The position numbers and the translations under genes are program-made. DNA of 23,713 nt, taken from positions 1-23,713 of the forward strand of contig CAZZKE010000043.1 of assembly GCA_964655005.1 (NCBI GenBank). Reading direction: 5' to 3'. Below, piece by piece: positions 14,835 through 23,558 of the stretch. This DNA comes from CAZZKE01 sp964655005. GTDB taxonomy: Bacteria; Pseudomonadota; Alphaproteobacteria; Rhodospirillales; JABHCV01. Position 1 is the first letter of the stretch; each line of letters opens with the position of its first letter. The notes below the pieces were generated by a model. The model was not told the origin of the DNA. It saw only the letters and a program-made list of their open reading frames with translations, and did not search any database.

Positions 14835-15056
14835 AGCCGTATTACGCCGTACGCGAAGCGAAACTTAGGCCCCATCACAAACTCTTTACCACCGGAAAAA
14901 TCCTTCAGACACCCTTGAAAATGGTGATTTAACGAGGAATTTACCGTCATCATACGGCCTGTCGGGACTGAAAATATCCGAAACACAGGTGTTCTCCTTC
15001 GCCACGATATGCCAGAATGACCGGGTCAATATTAAGTATCGAAATGTGGCATAAAG
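14835..15056. other. Divergent intergenic region between DsbD-like gene and yqgE
   Basis: This 222-bp gap is AT-richer than the genes around it and should hold promoters in both directions, though I see no close sigma70 match. On the minus strand AAGGAG (14999-14994) sits 7 nt before GTG 14986, opening a 51-codon frame that ends at 14831 in an ATGA overlap with the DsbD-like start. Its third positions are not GC-rich like real genes here, so it is not called as a CDS. Confidence 0.4.
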
Positions 15057-15632
15057 ATGGAATTTCGTCAGGACATTGATTATTCGCTGCTCGGTCAATT
15101 GCTGGTCGCCATGCCCGGAATGCAGGATTCCCGGTTCGAGAAGACGGTAATTTACATGTGCGCCCATAGCACCGAAGGGGCGATGGGGCTGGTCGTCAAT
15201 AAGCCCTGCGTGGAAATATCATTCCCGGATTTACTTACGCAACTGGGTATTGAACAGGATGACGCGACCGATCGTATCGACCTGCATTTCGGCGGCCCCG
15301 TGGAATCGTCCCGTGGTTTTGTCCTGCATTCGCCCGACTACCTGCGCGACGCCTCGCTGGTGGTTGACCACAATATCGCGCTGACCGCGACCATCGATAT
15401 CCTGAAGGCCATCGCCAATGGCGCCGGGCCCCGCCGCAGCCTGCTGGCCATCGGTTATGCCGGTTGGGGGCCGGGGCAACTGGATAGCGAAATTCTCAAC
15501 AACGGCTGGCTGCATGTTGATGCCGATGACGACCTGGTGTTCGGTAACAATCTGGGCGTTAAATGGGAACGGGCGATGGCCAAAATAGGCATCGACCACC
15601 GCATGTTATCCGACGAAGCCGGTCACTGTTGA
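15057..15632 (+). CDS. yqgE: YqgE/AlgH family protein (UPF0301)
   Basis: The 191-aa protein fits the YqgE/AlgH family, whose biochemical role is still unclear (AlgH was linked to alginate regulation in Pseudomonas). Recognisable parts are LLGQLLVAMPGMQDSRFEK, the core VIYMCAHSTEGAMGLVVNKP, FGGPVESSRGFVLHSPDY, and the C-terminal AIGYAGWGPGQLDSEI followed by NNGWL. There is no signal peptide, so it is cytoplasmic. The ATG at 15057 lies in a context with only a weak TAAAG upstream. It is divergent from the DsbD-like gene and converges tightly on the M16 protease gene (stops 4 bp apart), with no room for a separate terminator. Confidence 0.95.
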   Translation: MEFRQDIDYSLLGQLLVAMPGMQDSRFEKTVIYMCAHSTEGAMGLVVNKPCVEISFPDLLTQLGIEQDDATDRIDLHFGGPVESSRGFVLHSPDYLRDASLVVDHNIALTATIDILKAIANGAGPRRSLLAIGYAGWGPGQLDSEILNNGWLHVDADDDLVFGNNLGVKWERAMAKIGIDHRMLSDEAGHC

Positions 15633-15636
15633 CCGA

Positions 15637-16893
15637 TCAGGCCAGTTGATCCTTGATCCGGTCAAAATCGGCCAGTTTCGAGACCGGCCCCAACGAGGCC
15701 AGCGTCGGCGCCGTCGCAAAAATGCGGCGGGCCACCCGGACGATGGCGGCGGTATCGACGGCTTCGATTCGGTTGACCACTTCTTCCACCGACAAGGGCC
15801 GCCGGAACACCAGCAACTGGCGGGCCAGTTGTTCGCAGCGCGACGATGAACTTTCCAGCGACATCAATATCGACGCCTTCAATTGGGCTTTGGATCTGGC
15901 TACTTCCGCGTCGTTGACCCGTTCCTGCACTTTCTTGATTTCCTGGCAAATCAACGGCGTCAGTTGCGCCAGTTCCTGTTCGCCGGTACCGGCGTAAATG
16001 CCGAATGTGCCGCCGTCCAGATAACTGCTGGCAAAGGAATAGATGGAATAAACCAGGCCGCGTTTTTCGCGAATTTCCTGGAACAGTCGCGACGACATGC
16101 CGCCGCCGAACAGGGTCGAGAAAACCGCCATGGCGTAAAAATCAGGATCGTCGAAGGCCATGCCGTCGAAGCCCAGCAGCAGGTGGGCCTGTTCCAGGTC
16201 CTTTATCTCGCGGCTTTCACCCCCCGCATAAGACGCTTTTTGCCGCATCGGCGGGGTTCCCCGGCCAAGCTTGGTAAAGAATTCACTGGCCAGGGCCACC
16301 ACCTGGTCGTGTTCACACCGCCCCGCCGCCGTCAGCACCATGCCGGGTGCGTGATAGTGGCTGCTCATGTAATCGATGACGGTTTGGCGCGACATCTCGC
16401 CGACCACCTGTGCCAGCCCCAGCACCGGACGGCCCAAGGGCTGGTCGGGGTAGGCGGCCCGCTGGAAATGATCGAAGATGACGTCGTCCGGGGTGTCCTC
16501 GGCGGAATTAATTTCCTGCAATATCACGGCGCGTTCGAGCTCGAATTCCTTGCTGTCCATGGTCGAATGCTGGATTATGTCGGCGATGATGTCGAGCGCC
16601 AGGCCCTGGTCTTCTTTCAAAACACGAGCGTAATAGGCGGTGTTTTCGCGACTGGTATAGGCATTGATATGGCCGCCGACGTCCTCGATCTGCTCGGCGA
16701 TCTGAAGGGCGGTGCGCCGTTTGGTGCCCTTGAAGGCCATATGTTCCAACAGGTGCGAGACGCCGTTCATTTCCGTCTTCTCGTGGCGGGTGCCGACATC
16801 CACCCAGACGCCGATGGAAACCGATTCCACGGTGTCCATGGAATCCGTAGCCACCCGCAGGCCGTTGTCCAGCGTCGTAACGTTTATAGCCAT
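15637..16893 (-). CDS. M16-family zinc metalloprotease (processing-peptidase-like)
   Basis: The 418-aa protein has the inverted zinc motif HLLEH (residues 47-51) in the setting GVSHLLEHMAFKGTKRR, with the downstream acidic ligand region ELERAVILQEI. The C-terminal half carries the Gly-rich family loop (FGGGMSSRLFQEIREKRGL followed by YSIYSF). This is close in build to mitochondrial processing peptidase beta and to the bacterial single-domain members encoded next to thrC in many alphaproteobacteria. No signal peptide is seen. The ATG at 16893 shares one base with the thrC stop (TGATG), so translation is likely coupled to thrC. The substrate is unknown. Confidence 0.94.
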   Translation of the reverse strand: MAINVTTLDNGLRVATDSMDTVESVSIGVWVDVGTRHEKTEMNGVSHLLEHMAFKGTKRRTALQIAEQIEDVGGHINAYTSRENTAYYARVLKEDQGLALDIIADIIQHSTMDSKEFELERAVILQEINSAEDTPDDVIFDHFQRAAYPDQPLGRPVLGLAQVVGEMSRQTVIDYMSSHYHAPGMVLTAAGRCEHDQVVALASEFFTKLGRGTPPMRQKASYAGGESREIKDLEQAHLLLGFDGMAFDDPDFYAMAVFSTLFGGGMSSRLFQEIREKRGLVYSIYSFASSYLDGGTFGIYAGTGEQELAQLTPLICQEIKKVQERVNDAEVARSKAQLKASILMSLESSSSRCEQLARQLLVFRRPLSVEEVVNRIEAVDTAAIVRVARRIFATAPTLASLGPVSKLADFDRIKDQLA

Positions 16894-18299
16894 CAGGCGT
16901 TTCCTCCGGTGCGGTTGGCTTCGACGAACGCCCGTACCCGGGCCGGGTCATTATCAAGCACGGTCTGGCGTTCTTTCCGTTCAAACAGATCGGCAAGATG
17001 TTCCGGCAACTGCGGGCGAACGCCGGATGCCGCTTCCACGGCGTCCGGGAACTTGGCCGGATGGGCGGTGGCCAGTGCAATCAGCGGCGTTCCCGTATCC
17101 TTTTTGCGCCGGGCCCGTCCGGCGGCCAGGCCAACAGCCGAGTGGGGGTCCAGCAGCTCGCCGGTTCGCCGGTAGACTTCGGCGATGGTCTGTTTTGTCT
17201 GTTCGTCGTCGAAACGGGCGGCCTGGAACAACTGTCTGGCGGCCTGCATCCGGTTCGGGTCGATTTCGAACGCGCCGGTGGCGCCGAAGGCGTCCATCGC
17301 CGCGCCCACCGCGACGCCGTCACGGTCATACAGGTCGAACAGCAGCCGTTCGAAGTTGCTCGATATCTGGATATCCATGCTGGGGCTGATGGTCGGGCAG
17401 ACTTCGCCGGTTTGCATTTGGCCGCTTTCGAAAAATCGGGTCAGGATGTCGTTACGATTCGAGCCGATAATCAGTTGCTCTATACCAAGCCCCATATTCC
17501 GCGCGCAGTAACCGGCGAAGACATTGCCGAAATTGCCGGTCGGCACCGCGAACGACACCGCCCGACCTGGCGCGCCAAGGGCGGCGGCGGCATAAAAATA
17601 ATATACTATCTGCGCCATCACCCGCGCCCAGTTGATGGAATTGACCGCCGACAGATTGCAGCGGTCGCGGAACGGCTGGTCGTTGAACAAGGCCTTGACC
17701 AGATTTTGGCAGTCGTCAAAGGTGCCCTTGATGGCGATATTATGGACGTTTGGTTCGATCACCGTGGTCATCTGGCGGCGTTGCACCGCGGACACCCGGC
17801 CTTCCGGATAAAGAATAAAAATATCGATCAGGTCACGACCGCGACAGGCCTCTATGGCCGCCGGTCCGGTGTCTCCGGATGTCGCCCCGACGATGGTCAC
17901 CCGTTCGCCGCGCCTGCCCAGCACATGATCGAAGATGCGGCCCAGGAACTGCATGGCGTAGTCCTTGAAGGCCAGGGTCGGACCGTGGAACAGTTCCATC
18001 AGCCATTCGTTGTTGCCCAGCAATTTAAGCGGCGCCACATCGGCGTGATCGAAGCCGGAATAAGTGTCCTCGACAATCGCCGCCAGGGTGTCTTCGTCAA
18101 TTGCGCCGGCGGTAAACGGGCGGATTATCCGGAACGCGCAATCGGCATAGGACAAACCGGCCAGCGCCTTCAGGGCGGTCGCATCGAACCGGGGCCAGGT
18201 TTCCGGTACATAAAGGCCGCCATCGCGGGCCAGACCGGTCAGCAAAACGTCGTCGAAGGATAGGGCTGCGGCCCGACCCCGCGTGCTTATGTATTTCAA
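16893..18299 (-). CDS. thrC: Threonine synthase
   Basis: ThrC converts O-phospho-L-homoserine to L-threonine with pyridoxal phosphate (EC 4.2.3.1), the step after ThrB. The 468-aa protein begins KYISTRGRAAALSFDDVLL, typical of the long proteobacterial form. The PLP-binding Lys is K112 in FHGPTLAFKDYAMQ. Other landmarks are VGATSGDTGPAAIEA, SAVNSINWARVMAQIVYY and FAVPTGNFGNVFAGY. The start codon is TTG at 18299 (CAA on the plus strand), with GGAG 9 nt upstream and no upstream ATG that suits the family. Its stop overlaps the M16 protease start. thrB lies about 13 kb away on the other strand, so the pathway genes are split. Confidence 0.96.
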   Translation of the reverse strand: MKYISTRGRAAALSFDDVLLTGLARDGGLYVPETWPRFDATALKALAGLSYADCAFRIIRPFTAGAIDEDTLAAIVEDTYSGFDHADVAPLKLLGNNEWLMELFHGPTLAFKDYAMQFLGRIFDHVLGRRGERVTIVGATSGDTGPAAIEACRGRDLIDIFILYPEGRVSAVQRRQMTTVIEPNVHNIAIKGTFDDCQNLVKALFNDQPFRDRCNLSAVNSINWARVMAQIVYYFYAAAALGAPGRAVSFAVPTGNFGNVFAGYCARNMGLGIEQLIIGSNRNDILTRFFESGQMQTGEVCPTISPSMDIQISSNFERLLFDLYDRDGVAVGAAMDAFGATGAFEIDPNRMQAARQLFQAARFDDEQTKQTIAEVYRRTGELLDPHSAVGLAAGRARRKKDTGTPLIALATAHPAKFPDAVEAASGVRPQLPEHLADLFERKERQTVLDNDPARVRAFVEANRTGGNA

Positions 18300-18349
18300 G
18301 GTTCGCTACTCCAACTCACGGCGGCAAGACCCTAGAGCAGATCGGTCGG

Positions 18350-19708
18350 TTATGGAAGCACTTCACCGGCGACGGCTTCGAAAATTCCGCTAAGGTCGTC
18401 GTCGTTTTCGGCGAAATGGACCTTCAGGTCCGGGAACCATGGATAGCGATCCTGACCGAGCAGTCCCCAATCCAGATTTTTGCGGTTTTTGGCGATGCTC
18501 CATGTCGGGGTGTTCAGGGCCGGGGCCAGCCACTGGATAAAGGTTCCCGCCGTGATTACGGCGTCCAGGGCGCCGGTCAATGACGCCAGACCATCAAGAT
18601 CATCGACCAGATCAAGGTCGGCGAAGGTTATCAGGTCGGCCCCCGTTTCGCCCGTCTCCCGATCGGTCGAACCGGCCTGAAGGTTGACAAAGTGAACCCC
18701 GGACAGCGCGAAAATGGCTCGCCAGCAGGCCAGCGGCGGGAAATACCGGGATGTTTCATCGGTCATCAGCAGGCTGCGCCAGCAGACGCCTATTTTCGGG
18801 CCGGGCCCGCAGGCGTCCAGCCTTTCACGCCATCGCGCGGTCGTTCCGGGGGCGGCCAGCAACCTGACGGCGGTTTTGGGGAAGCTCTCCAGGGTTGGCC
18901 GCAAAAACCTGGGCAGACTACCCAGAAACACGAAGTAATCCGGATCGGGGTAGTCCTCGAGCCAATCCAAATCCGGACCGCCGACCGGATCATCGCCTTT
19001 GAAATGGCCGGACCCATGGACCGCCACACCGGCAAAAGAACGGGCCAGCAGCGATACCAGCCGCCGGTCCGTTTCGAAGATCACCAGCCCGTCCCGACCG
19101 ACCCGGGAGGCCAGGTCGGGCAGGCAGGTGGCGAACATGATATGGTCGCCGATGCCCTGTTCGCCCCATACCAGGATGGTCTTTCCGGCCAGTTCCTCGC
19201 CGTTCCACATCCGGTCGGCGAAGGGGCCGGGGGCGGCGATGGAATCCCGCCACTCGTAAGCCATCCAGCCGGCTTCCAGTTCACCCGCCGCCAGCAACCG
19301 GGCGGAATCGTGATCATCGGTGTGGGCGATTGCCGGGTCGAAGGCCAGCGCCTTGCGATACAGGGTCAGGGCCGCCGCCATCCGCCCCTTTGCCTTCAGA
19401 TCCCGGGAATGTTCGAAATACAGCCGGGCCACGGCTTGCGGCGTCGCCAACCCGGCCAGCACCCGGGAAAATATCTTTTGCCCGTAACCGTCGTCGGGAT
19501 CGATTGACAGCGCTTTCAGAATCATCCCCGCCGCCGATTCCGACTTGCCGATTTGCAGCGACAGGTCCGCCAGACGACCGTATGCGGCGGCGTTTTCCGG
19601 GTCGGTTGCAAGAATCCGGCGATACAATTTAAGCGCCTCGCCATGACGACCGGCCTTTAAATGCCTGTCGGCCCTGGCCAGCGTCATATTCGGTTTCAAT
19701 TCCGGCAT
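18350..19708 (-). CDS. TPR-containing glycosyltransferase-like protein
   Basis: The protein has two parts. Residues about 8-130 form TPR-like helical repeats (ADRHLKAGRHGEALKLYRR, AAAYGRLADLSLQIGKSESA, MAAALTLYRKALAFDP). The rest resembles the heptosyltransferase-like domain common in bacterial TPR-glycosyltransferases, with WGEQGIGDHIMFA at residues 181-193, VIFETDRRLVSLLARSF, GVCWRSLLMTDETSRYFPP and ALDAVITAGTFIQWLAPAL. The donor and acceptor are not deducible; roles in surface glycan or protein glycosylation are possible. I chose ATG 19708, 7 bp after the upstream stop. A longer frame from 19768 would add 20 residues and overlap the carboxypeptidase gene by 53 bp. It is the third gene of the ctaB-M32 series. 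Confidence 0.85.
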   Translation of the reverse strand: MPELKPNMTLARADRHLKAGRHGEALKLYRRILATDPENAAAYGRLADLSLQIGKSESAAGMILKALSIDPDDGYGQKIFSRVLAGLATPQAVARLYFEHSRDLKAKGRMAAALTLYRKALAFDPAIAHTDDHDSARLLAAGELEAGWMAYEWRDSIAAPGPFADRMWNGEELAGKTILVWGEQGIGDHIMFATCLPDLASRVGRDGLVIFETDRRLVSLLARSFAGVAVHGSGHFKGDDPVGGPDLDWLEDYPDPDYFVFLGSLPRFLRPTLESFPKTAVRLLAAPGTTARWRERLDACGPGPKIGVCWRSLLMTDETSRYFPPLACWRAIFALSGVHFVNLQAGSTDRETGETGADLITFADLDLVDDLDGLASLTGALDAVITAGTFIQWLAPALNTPTWSIAKNRKNLDWGLLGQDRYPWFPDLKVHFAENDDDLSGIFEAVAGEVLP

Positions 19709-19715
19709 TCCGTTT

Positions 19716-21212
19716 TCAGTCAGGCAGATAGCGTGATTGCAAATGGTCGATGAAGGCATCCGTGGCAAGCGGATGGCCGGTGGCGCGGGTCAATAACTGT
19801 GACGGCGGTATCGAAGACCCCAGCGAATGCACGTTGTCGCCAAGCCACCGCAGCAGCGGCTTGAAGTCGCCTTTCGGGATGCCGGCGCGAATTTCCGGAT
19901 GGCTCTTCAGGGCGGCGGCGAACAACTGCGCCGCCGTCATGGCGCCCAATGTATAGGTCGGGAAATAGCCCCAGGCGCCGTCGTACCAGTGGATATCCTG
20001 CAAACAGCCCTCGGCGTCGCTGGACGGGCGAACGCCGAGCAGGTCGGCCATGCCCTGGTTCCAGGCGGCTGGCAGGTCCCGGACCTTCAGGTCGCCGCCG
20101 ATCACCGCCCGTTCCAGGCGGTAGCGCAGGATTACATGCAACGGATAGGTCACTTCATCGGCATCGACCCGGATCAGGCCGCGTTCGACCCGGCCAAGCA
20201 GCCTGTACAGATTGTCGGGTTGCCACGCGGGACCCGGGCCGCCGAACGCCTGGGCCATCAGCGGGGCGGCGAATTCCAGATAATCACGGGACCGGCAGAC
20301 CTGCATTTCGACCAGCAGCGACTGGCTTTCGTGGGTCGCCATGCCCAGCGCGTCGCCGACCGGCTGATAGCGCCAGTCGGATGGCAGGCCGCGTTCGTAT
20401 AGCGCGTGGCCGGTTTCGTGCAGCACCCCCATCATGGCCGATGAATAATCATCCTCGTCATAGCGGGTGGTGATGCGCACGTCTTCCGAAGTGCCGCCGC
20501 AAAACGGATGCAGGCTGGTGTCGAGCCGGCCATGGTCGAAATCGAAGCCGAGCGCCGTCATTAACCGGATGCCCAGCGCCCGCTGCGCCGCCGCGGGGAA
20601 TGGGCCTGATGGTTCGATGGCGGCCGGCTCGTTCGACTGACGTTCCAGCACCCGCTCCAGAAAGCCCGGCAGGAATTCCTGCAACACCTTGAAATGGCGG
20701 TCGATCCCGGCGCTGCGACCGCCCGGTTCGTACTGATCCAGCAGGGCGTCATAGGGGCTTAAGGACAGGGCCTGTGATTTCGCGTCAGCGCATTCGCGGA
20801 CCACATCGACCAGTTCCGCCAGGGCGGGCAGGACGGCGGCGAAGTCGGCATTGGCGCGGGCCGTGCGCCATACCGTTTCACAGGCGCTGGAGGCCCGCGA
20901 CAGCTTCATCACCTGTCGTTCGGTCAGCGCCGTGGCGTGCGCCCACAGGTGTTTCATGGCCGCCAGATTGGCCGATTGCCAGCCATTCAGATCGCCGGTT
21001 TGCTCGGCCTCGGTCAACATATCGCCGGTTTCCGAAGCGCTCAACAGGCCGTGCCGAACGGCTTCCAGTTCGGCCAGTTGATCGCCCCGCCCGGTCGCCC
21101 CGCCCGGCGGCATCATGGTGGAATAGTCCCAATGCAGAATTTCACCGGCGTCGCGCAATATCAAAATGCGGCGGAATCTGCTTTCCAGATTTGCGTAGGC
21201 AATATTCTTCAT
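19716..21212 (-). CDS. Carboxypeptidase Taq-type metallopeptidase (M32 family)
   Basis: M32 enzymes remove C-terminal residues from peptides using one metal ion in the cytoplasm (EC 3.4.17.19). The protein has the expected length of about 500 aa (498 with this start) and the zinc motif HETGHALYE (H265, E266, H269). Other family landmarks are ILHWDYSTMMPPGG near the N-terminus, HPFCGGTSEDVRITTRY, ATHESQSLLVEMQV and HWYDGAWGYFPTYTLGAM near the C-terminus. I chose ATG 21212 because it overlaps the ctaB stop as ATGA, the usual coupling geometry; an in-frame ATG at 21233 would add seven residues. The coupling to ctaB has no obvious metabolic reason. Confidence 0.95.
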   Translation of the reverse strand: MKNIAYANLESRFRRILILRDAGEILHWDYSTMMPPGGATGRGDQLAELEAVRHGLLSASETGDMLTEAEQTGDLNGWQSANLAAMKHLWAHATALTERQVMKLSRASSACETVWRTARANADFAAVLPALAELVDVVRECADAKSQALSLSPYDALLDQYEPGGRSAGIDRHFKVLQEFLPGFLERVLERQSNEPAAIEPSGPFPAAAQRALGIRLMTALGFDFDHGRLDTSLHPFCGGTSEDVRITTRYDEDDYSSAMMGVLHETGHALYERGLPSDWRYQPVGDALGMATHESQSLLVEMQVCRSRDYLEFAAPLMAQAFGGPGPAWQPDNLYRLLGRVERGLIRVDADEVTYPLHVILRYRLERAVIGGDLKVRDLPAAWNQGMADLLGVRPSSDAEGCLQDIHWYDGAWGYFPTYTLGAMTAAQLFAAALKSHPEIRAGIPKGDFKPLLRWLGDNVHSLGSSIPPSQLLTRATGHPLATDAFIDHLQSRYLPD

Positions 21213-22135
21213 CCGCCGCTTATGGTCGGCCACCAGATCAGGAAAGCCTTGTCGGCCAGCAGAAACAGGAAAATCAGGAACAGGTAGAAAATGGAAAAGA
21301 AGAACATCTTGCGGGCGTCCCCGTCGTCGTCGCTTTTCAGGACGATAACGGCATGGCGAATGAAGGCGACGCCAAGGGCCAGCGCGGCGACGCCGTAGAT
21401 CCGCCCCGACATGCCGACCAGCGTCGGCAGCAGGGTAACCGGCACCAGAAATACGGTGTAGATAAGCATTTGCACCTTGGTTTTATGGGCGCCGACGACG
21501 ACCGGCATCATCGGCACCCCGGCCTGTTCGTAATCGCCGCTGCGAAACAGCGCCAGCGCCCAGGTATGCGGCGGCGTCCACATGAAAATAATCAGGAACA
21601 GGATCATCGAGTTCGGTTCGACACTGCCGCTGACGGCGATCCAGCCGATCATCGGCGGGAAGGCTCCGGCGGCGCCGCCGACGACGATGTTTTGCGGCGT
21701 CCGGCGCTTCAGCCATACGGTGTAGATAAGGATATAATACAGGATCGTCACCATCAGCCATCCGGCGGCGGCCACGTTGACGAAAATGCCCATACCGGCA
21801 ACCGAGGCGACCGCCAGGAAAACGCCGAAGCCCAGTGCTTCCAGCGGGTCGAGCCGGCCCGCCGGCAATGGCCGGTTGCGGGTCCGTTCCATGACGATAT
21901 CTATATCGCGGTCGTACCACATGTTGATGGCGCCGGACGCCCCGGCGGCAACGGCGATAAACACGATCGCCAGCACCCCGGTCAGCGGTTCTATCGAGCC
22001 CGGCGCCATCATCATGCCGGTCCAGGCGGTAAAAACGACCAGTGACATAACCCTGGGTTTCAGCAACAGGGCGTATTCGACGGCGCGCGGTTTGCCCGTA
22101 CTGCCTGTCTGGTCATTGTCGCGGATTACGGTCAC
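21209..22135 (-). CDS. ctaB: Protoheme IX farnesyltransferase (heme O synthase)
   Basis: This UbiA-superfamily membrane prenyltransferase attaches a farnesyl group to heme B, giving heme O for assembly of heme-copper oxidases (EC 2.5.1.141). The 308-aa protein shows the Asp-rich motif NMWYDRDIDIVMERTRNRP (N71, D75, D79), the second conserved region YTVWLKRRTPQNIVVGGAAG, and about eight to nine hydrophobic segments. I chose GTG 22135 because GGAGAG lies 7 nt upstream and the length fits the family. An ATG at 22252 keeps the frame open but adds 39 atypical polar residues. No cytochrome oxidase genes lie beside it in this window. The downstream carboxypeptidase overlaps by 4 bp. Confidence 0.95.
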   Translation of the reverse strand: MTVIRDNDQTGSTGKPRAVEYALLLKPRVMSLVVFTAWTGMMMAPGSIEPLTGVLAIVFIAVAAGASGAINMWYDRDIDIVMERTRNRPLPAGRLDPLEALGFGVFLAVASVAGMGIFVNVAAAGWLMVTILYYILIYTVWLKRRTPQNIVVGGAAGAFPPMIGWIAVSGSVEPNSMILFLIIFMWTPPHTWALALFRSGDYEQAGVPMMPVVVGAHKTKVQMLIYTVFLVPVTLLPTLVGMSGRIYGVAALALGVAFIRHAVIVLKSDDDGDARKMFFFSIFYLFLIFLFLLADKAFLIWWPTISGG

Positions 22136-22257
22136 TTTTTCTCTCTCCGGGCGGGATGCTCCCTGTTTGCCCGTTGGTTGCCGGGAAGGCAAGGATTTGT
22201 TGATCCGTCGACCGCCGCGTCCTACAACATCCGGCGACCATTGCGGAGGCAATAACT

Positions 22258-22473
22258 ATGAACAACACGATAGAATCCCGTCTTGACCGGCTGGAAGAAA
22301 GCCTGGCTCACAACGAAATAATGAGCAACGAACTAAGTGATCAGTTGGCTGAACAATGGCGGCTCATCGAGCGCCAGAACCGGCTTATTGCCGAACTCAA
22401 GGAAAAAATCGACAACCTGGAAGCCGACTCGCCCGTTCCGGCAAACGGCCACCAGCCGCCACCGCATTATTAA
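22258..22473 (+). CDS. slyX: SlyX family protein (71 aa)
   Basis: This small, highly charged protein is almost entirely a predicted coiled coil: heptad-like ESRLDRLEESLAHNE, then LSDQLAEQWRLIERQNRLI and ELKEKIDNLEAD, ending in the typical SlyX tail PPPHY. SlyX proteins are widespread and their function is not established. The start ATG at 22258 is well supported by GGAGG 8 nt upstream. It is divergent from ctaB, and its stop overlaps the HD-GYP gene stop by 4 bp in convergent orientation, leaving no separate terminator. Confidence 0.93.
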   Translation: MNNTIESRLDRLEESLAHNEIMSNELSDQLAEQWRLIERQNRLIAELKEKIDNLEADSPVPANGHQPPPHY

Positions 22474-23558
22474 ATCTCCGCATTTTCCAGGGTGTGGCGG
22501 AAGACCTTGACCAGCTTTTGATCCAGTTGGCCATCAAGGTCGTTCAGGATGGCGAATGCCTTTTCCGCCGGGAAGGCCGGCTTGTAGGCCCGCTCGTCGG
22601 TCAGGGCGCCGAAGATATCGACGATCGCCGACATTCGCGCCAGTTCGCTCAAATTGGTCCCGGCAAGACCCAGCGGATAGCCGCTGCCGTCCAGTTTTTC
22701 GTGGTGCTGCATGGCGATAATGCGGATGCCGGCGTTGACGTCCGGTGTCCGGTCCAGGATGTCGCCGGAATTCTCGACGTGGCTTTTCATGACCTCCCAG
22801 TCGGCGCCATCCAGCTTGCTCGGTTTGTTCAGGATATCCTGTGGCGTCACCATTTTTCCGACATCGTGCAGCAGGCCGCCGGTCGACAGGGTAATCAGTT
22901 CATCGTCGCGCATACCGATGGAATGTCCGAACACCGACAGGTAGGCGGCGACCCGCAGAGAGTGAACATAGGTGTAATTATGGTGGCCGCGCACCCCGTC
23001 CAGCACACCCTGGACCTGACGGTTATTGATCGCTTCGACCAGCGGTTCGCAGCTCTCGTTGGTCTCGCTTATGTTAAGCGGCTCCTTCGCCTCGATGGCG
23101 TCCGACAGTTGCAGGAAGTCCTCGACGGTTTTCTGCAACGCCGTTTTCTGCAATTCCGGAAGCTGTTCCCAGGCCTGTTCGGTGGCGCGGCTAAGCTGAT
23201 TGCCGATGCGGGTAAACAACTGGTTTTTTGAAAATGGCCGGGACAGATAGGCATCCATTTCCGAGGCGCTGTCAGGACCCAGCACATCGGCCGGCATCGA
23301 ACTGCCGGTAACGATACAGGGGATACTGCTCAGTTTTTCGTCGTTGCGCTTGTCGTACAGGCAGCCGCGACCATTTTCCAGCATCCGGTCATCGACGATG
23401 ACCAGATCCGGCGCCCTGATGCGCATGGCTTCAAGGGTCGACCGGTTGTTATCGAAAGACACCACATTATACAGGCGCGACAGCACCTTATGGAGCTGTT
23501 CGCGGTGCTCCTTATGGCTGTTAACGATATAAATCTTGGGTGATTTATGCTTGTCCAT
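22470..23558 (-). CDS. Response-regulator-like HD-GYP protein, putative cyclic di-GMP phosphodiesterase
   Basis: The 362-aa protein has an N-terminal receiver-like domain (about residues 7-120), a helical linker (about 125-165) and a complete C-terminal HD-GYP domain. In the latter, YTYVHSLRVAAYLSVFGH provides the first His, GLLHDVGKM the HD pair (H231, D232), and HHEKLDGSGYPLGL the GYP motif (G293-Y294-P295). HD-GYP domains with these residues typically hydrolyse cyclic di-GMP. The receiver keeps a plausible phospho-acceptor (D56 in LVIVDDRM) but has NS instead of the usual acidic pair after the first strand (IYIVNSHKE) and Arg instead of Lys in YLSRPF. The input signal may therefore not be ordinary phosphorylation. 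No kinase gene is adjacent. The ATG is at 23558. Confidence 0.92.
   Translation of the reverse strand: MDKHKSPKIYIVNSHKEHREQLHKVLSRLYNVVSFDNNRSTLEAMRIRAPDLVIVDDRMLENGRGCLYDKRNDEKLSSIPCIVTGSSMPADVLGPDSASEMDAYLSRPFSKNQLFTRIGNQLSRATEQAWEQLPELQKTALQKTVEDFLQLSDAIEAKEPLNISETNESCEPLVEAINNRQVQGVLDGVRGHHNYTYVHSLRVAAYLSVFGHSIGMRDDELITLSTGGLLHDVGKMVTPQDILNKPSKLDGADWEVMKSHVENSGDILDRTPDVNAGIRIIAMQHHEKLDGSGYPLGLAGTNLSELARMSAIVDIFGALTDERAYKPAFPAEKAFAILNDLDGQLDQKLVKVFRHTLENAEI

Noticed and set aside
14886..15167. 93-codon minus-strand frame overlapping the yqgE start
   Set aside because: It overlaps the well-supported yqgE gene and its protein shows no family features.
15883..17175. 430-codon plus-strand frame opposite the M16 protease and thrC
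   Set aside because: It runs antisense across two genes with clear family motifs, and its composition is that of a mirrored frame in GC-rich DNA.
16998..18263. 421-codon plus-strand frame opposite thrC
   Set aside because: It is antisense to threonine synthase, which has complete PLP-enzyme motifs; no domain is recognisable in the opposite frame.
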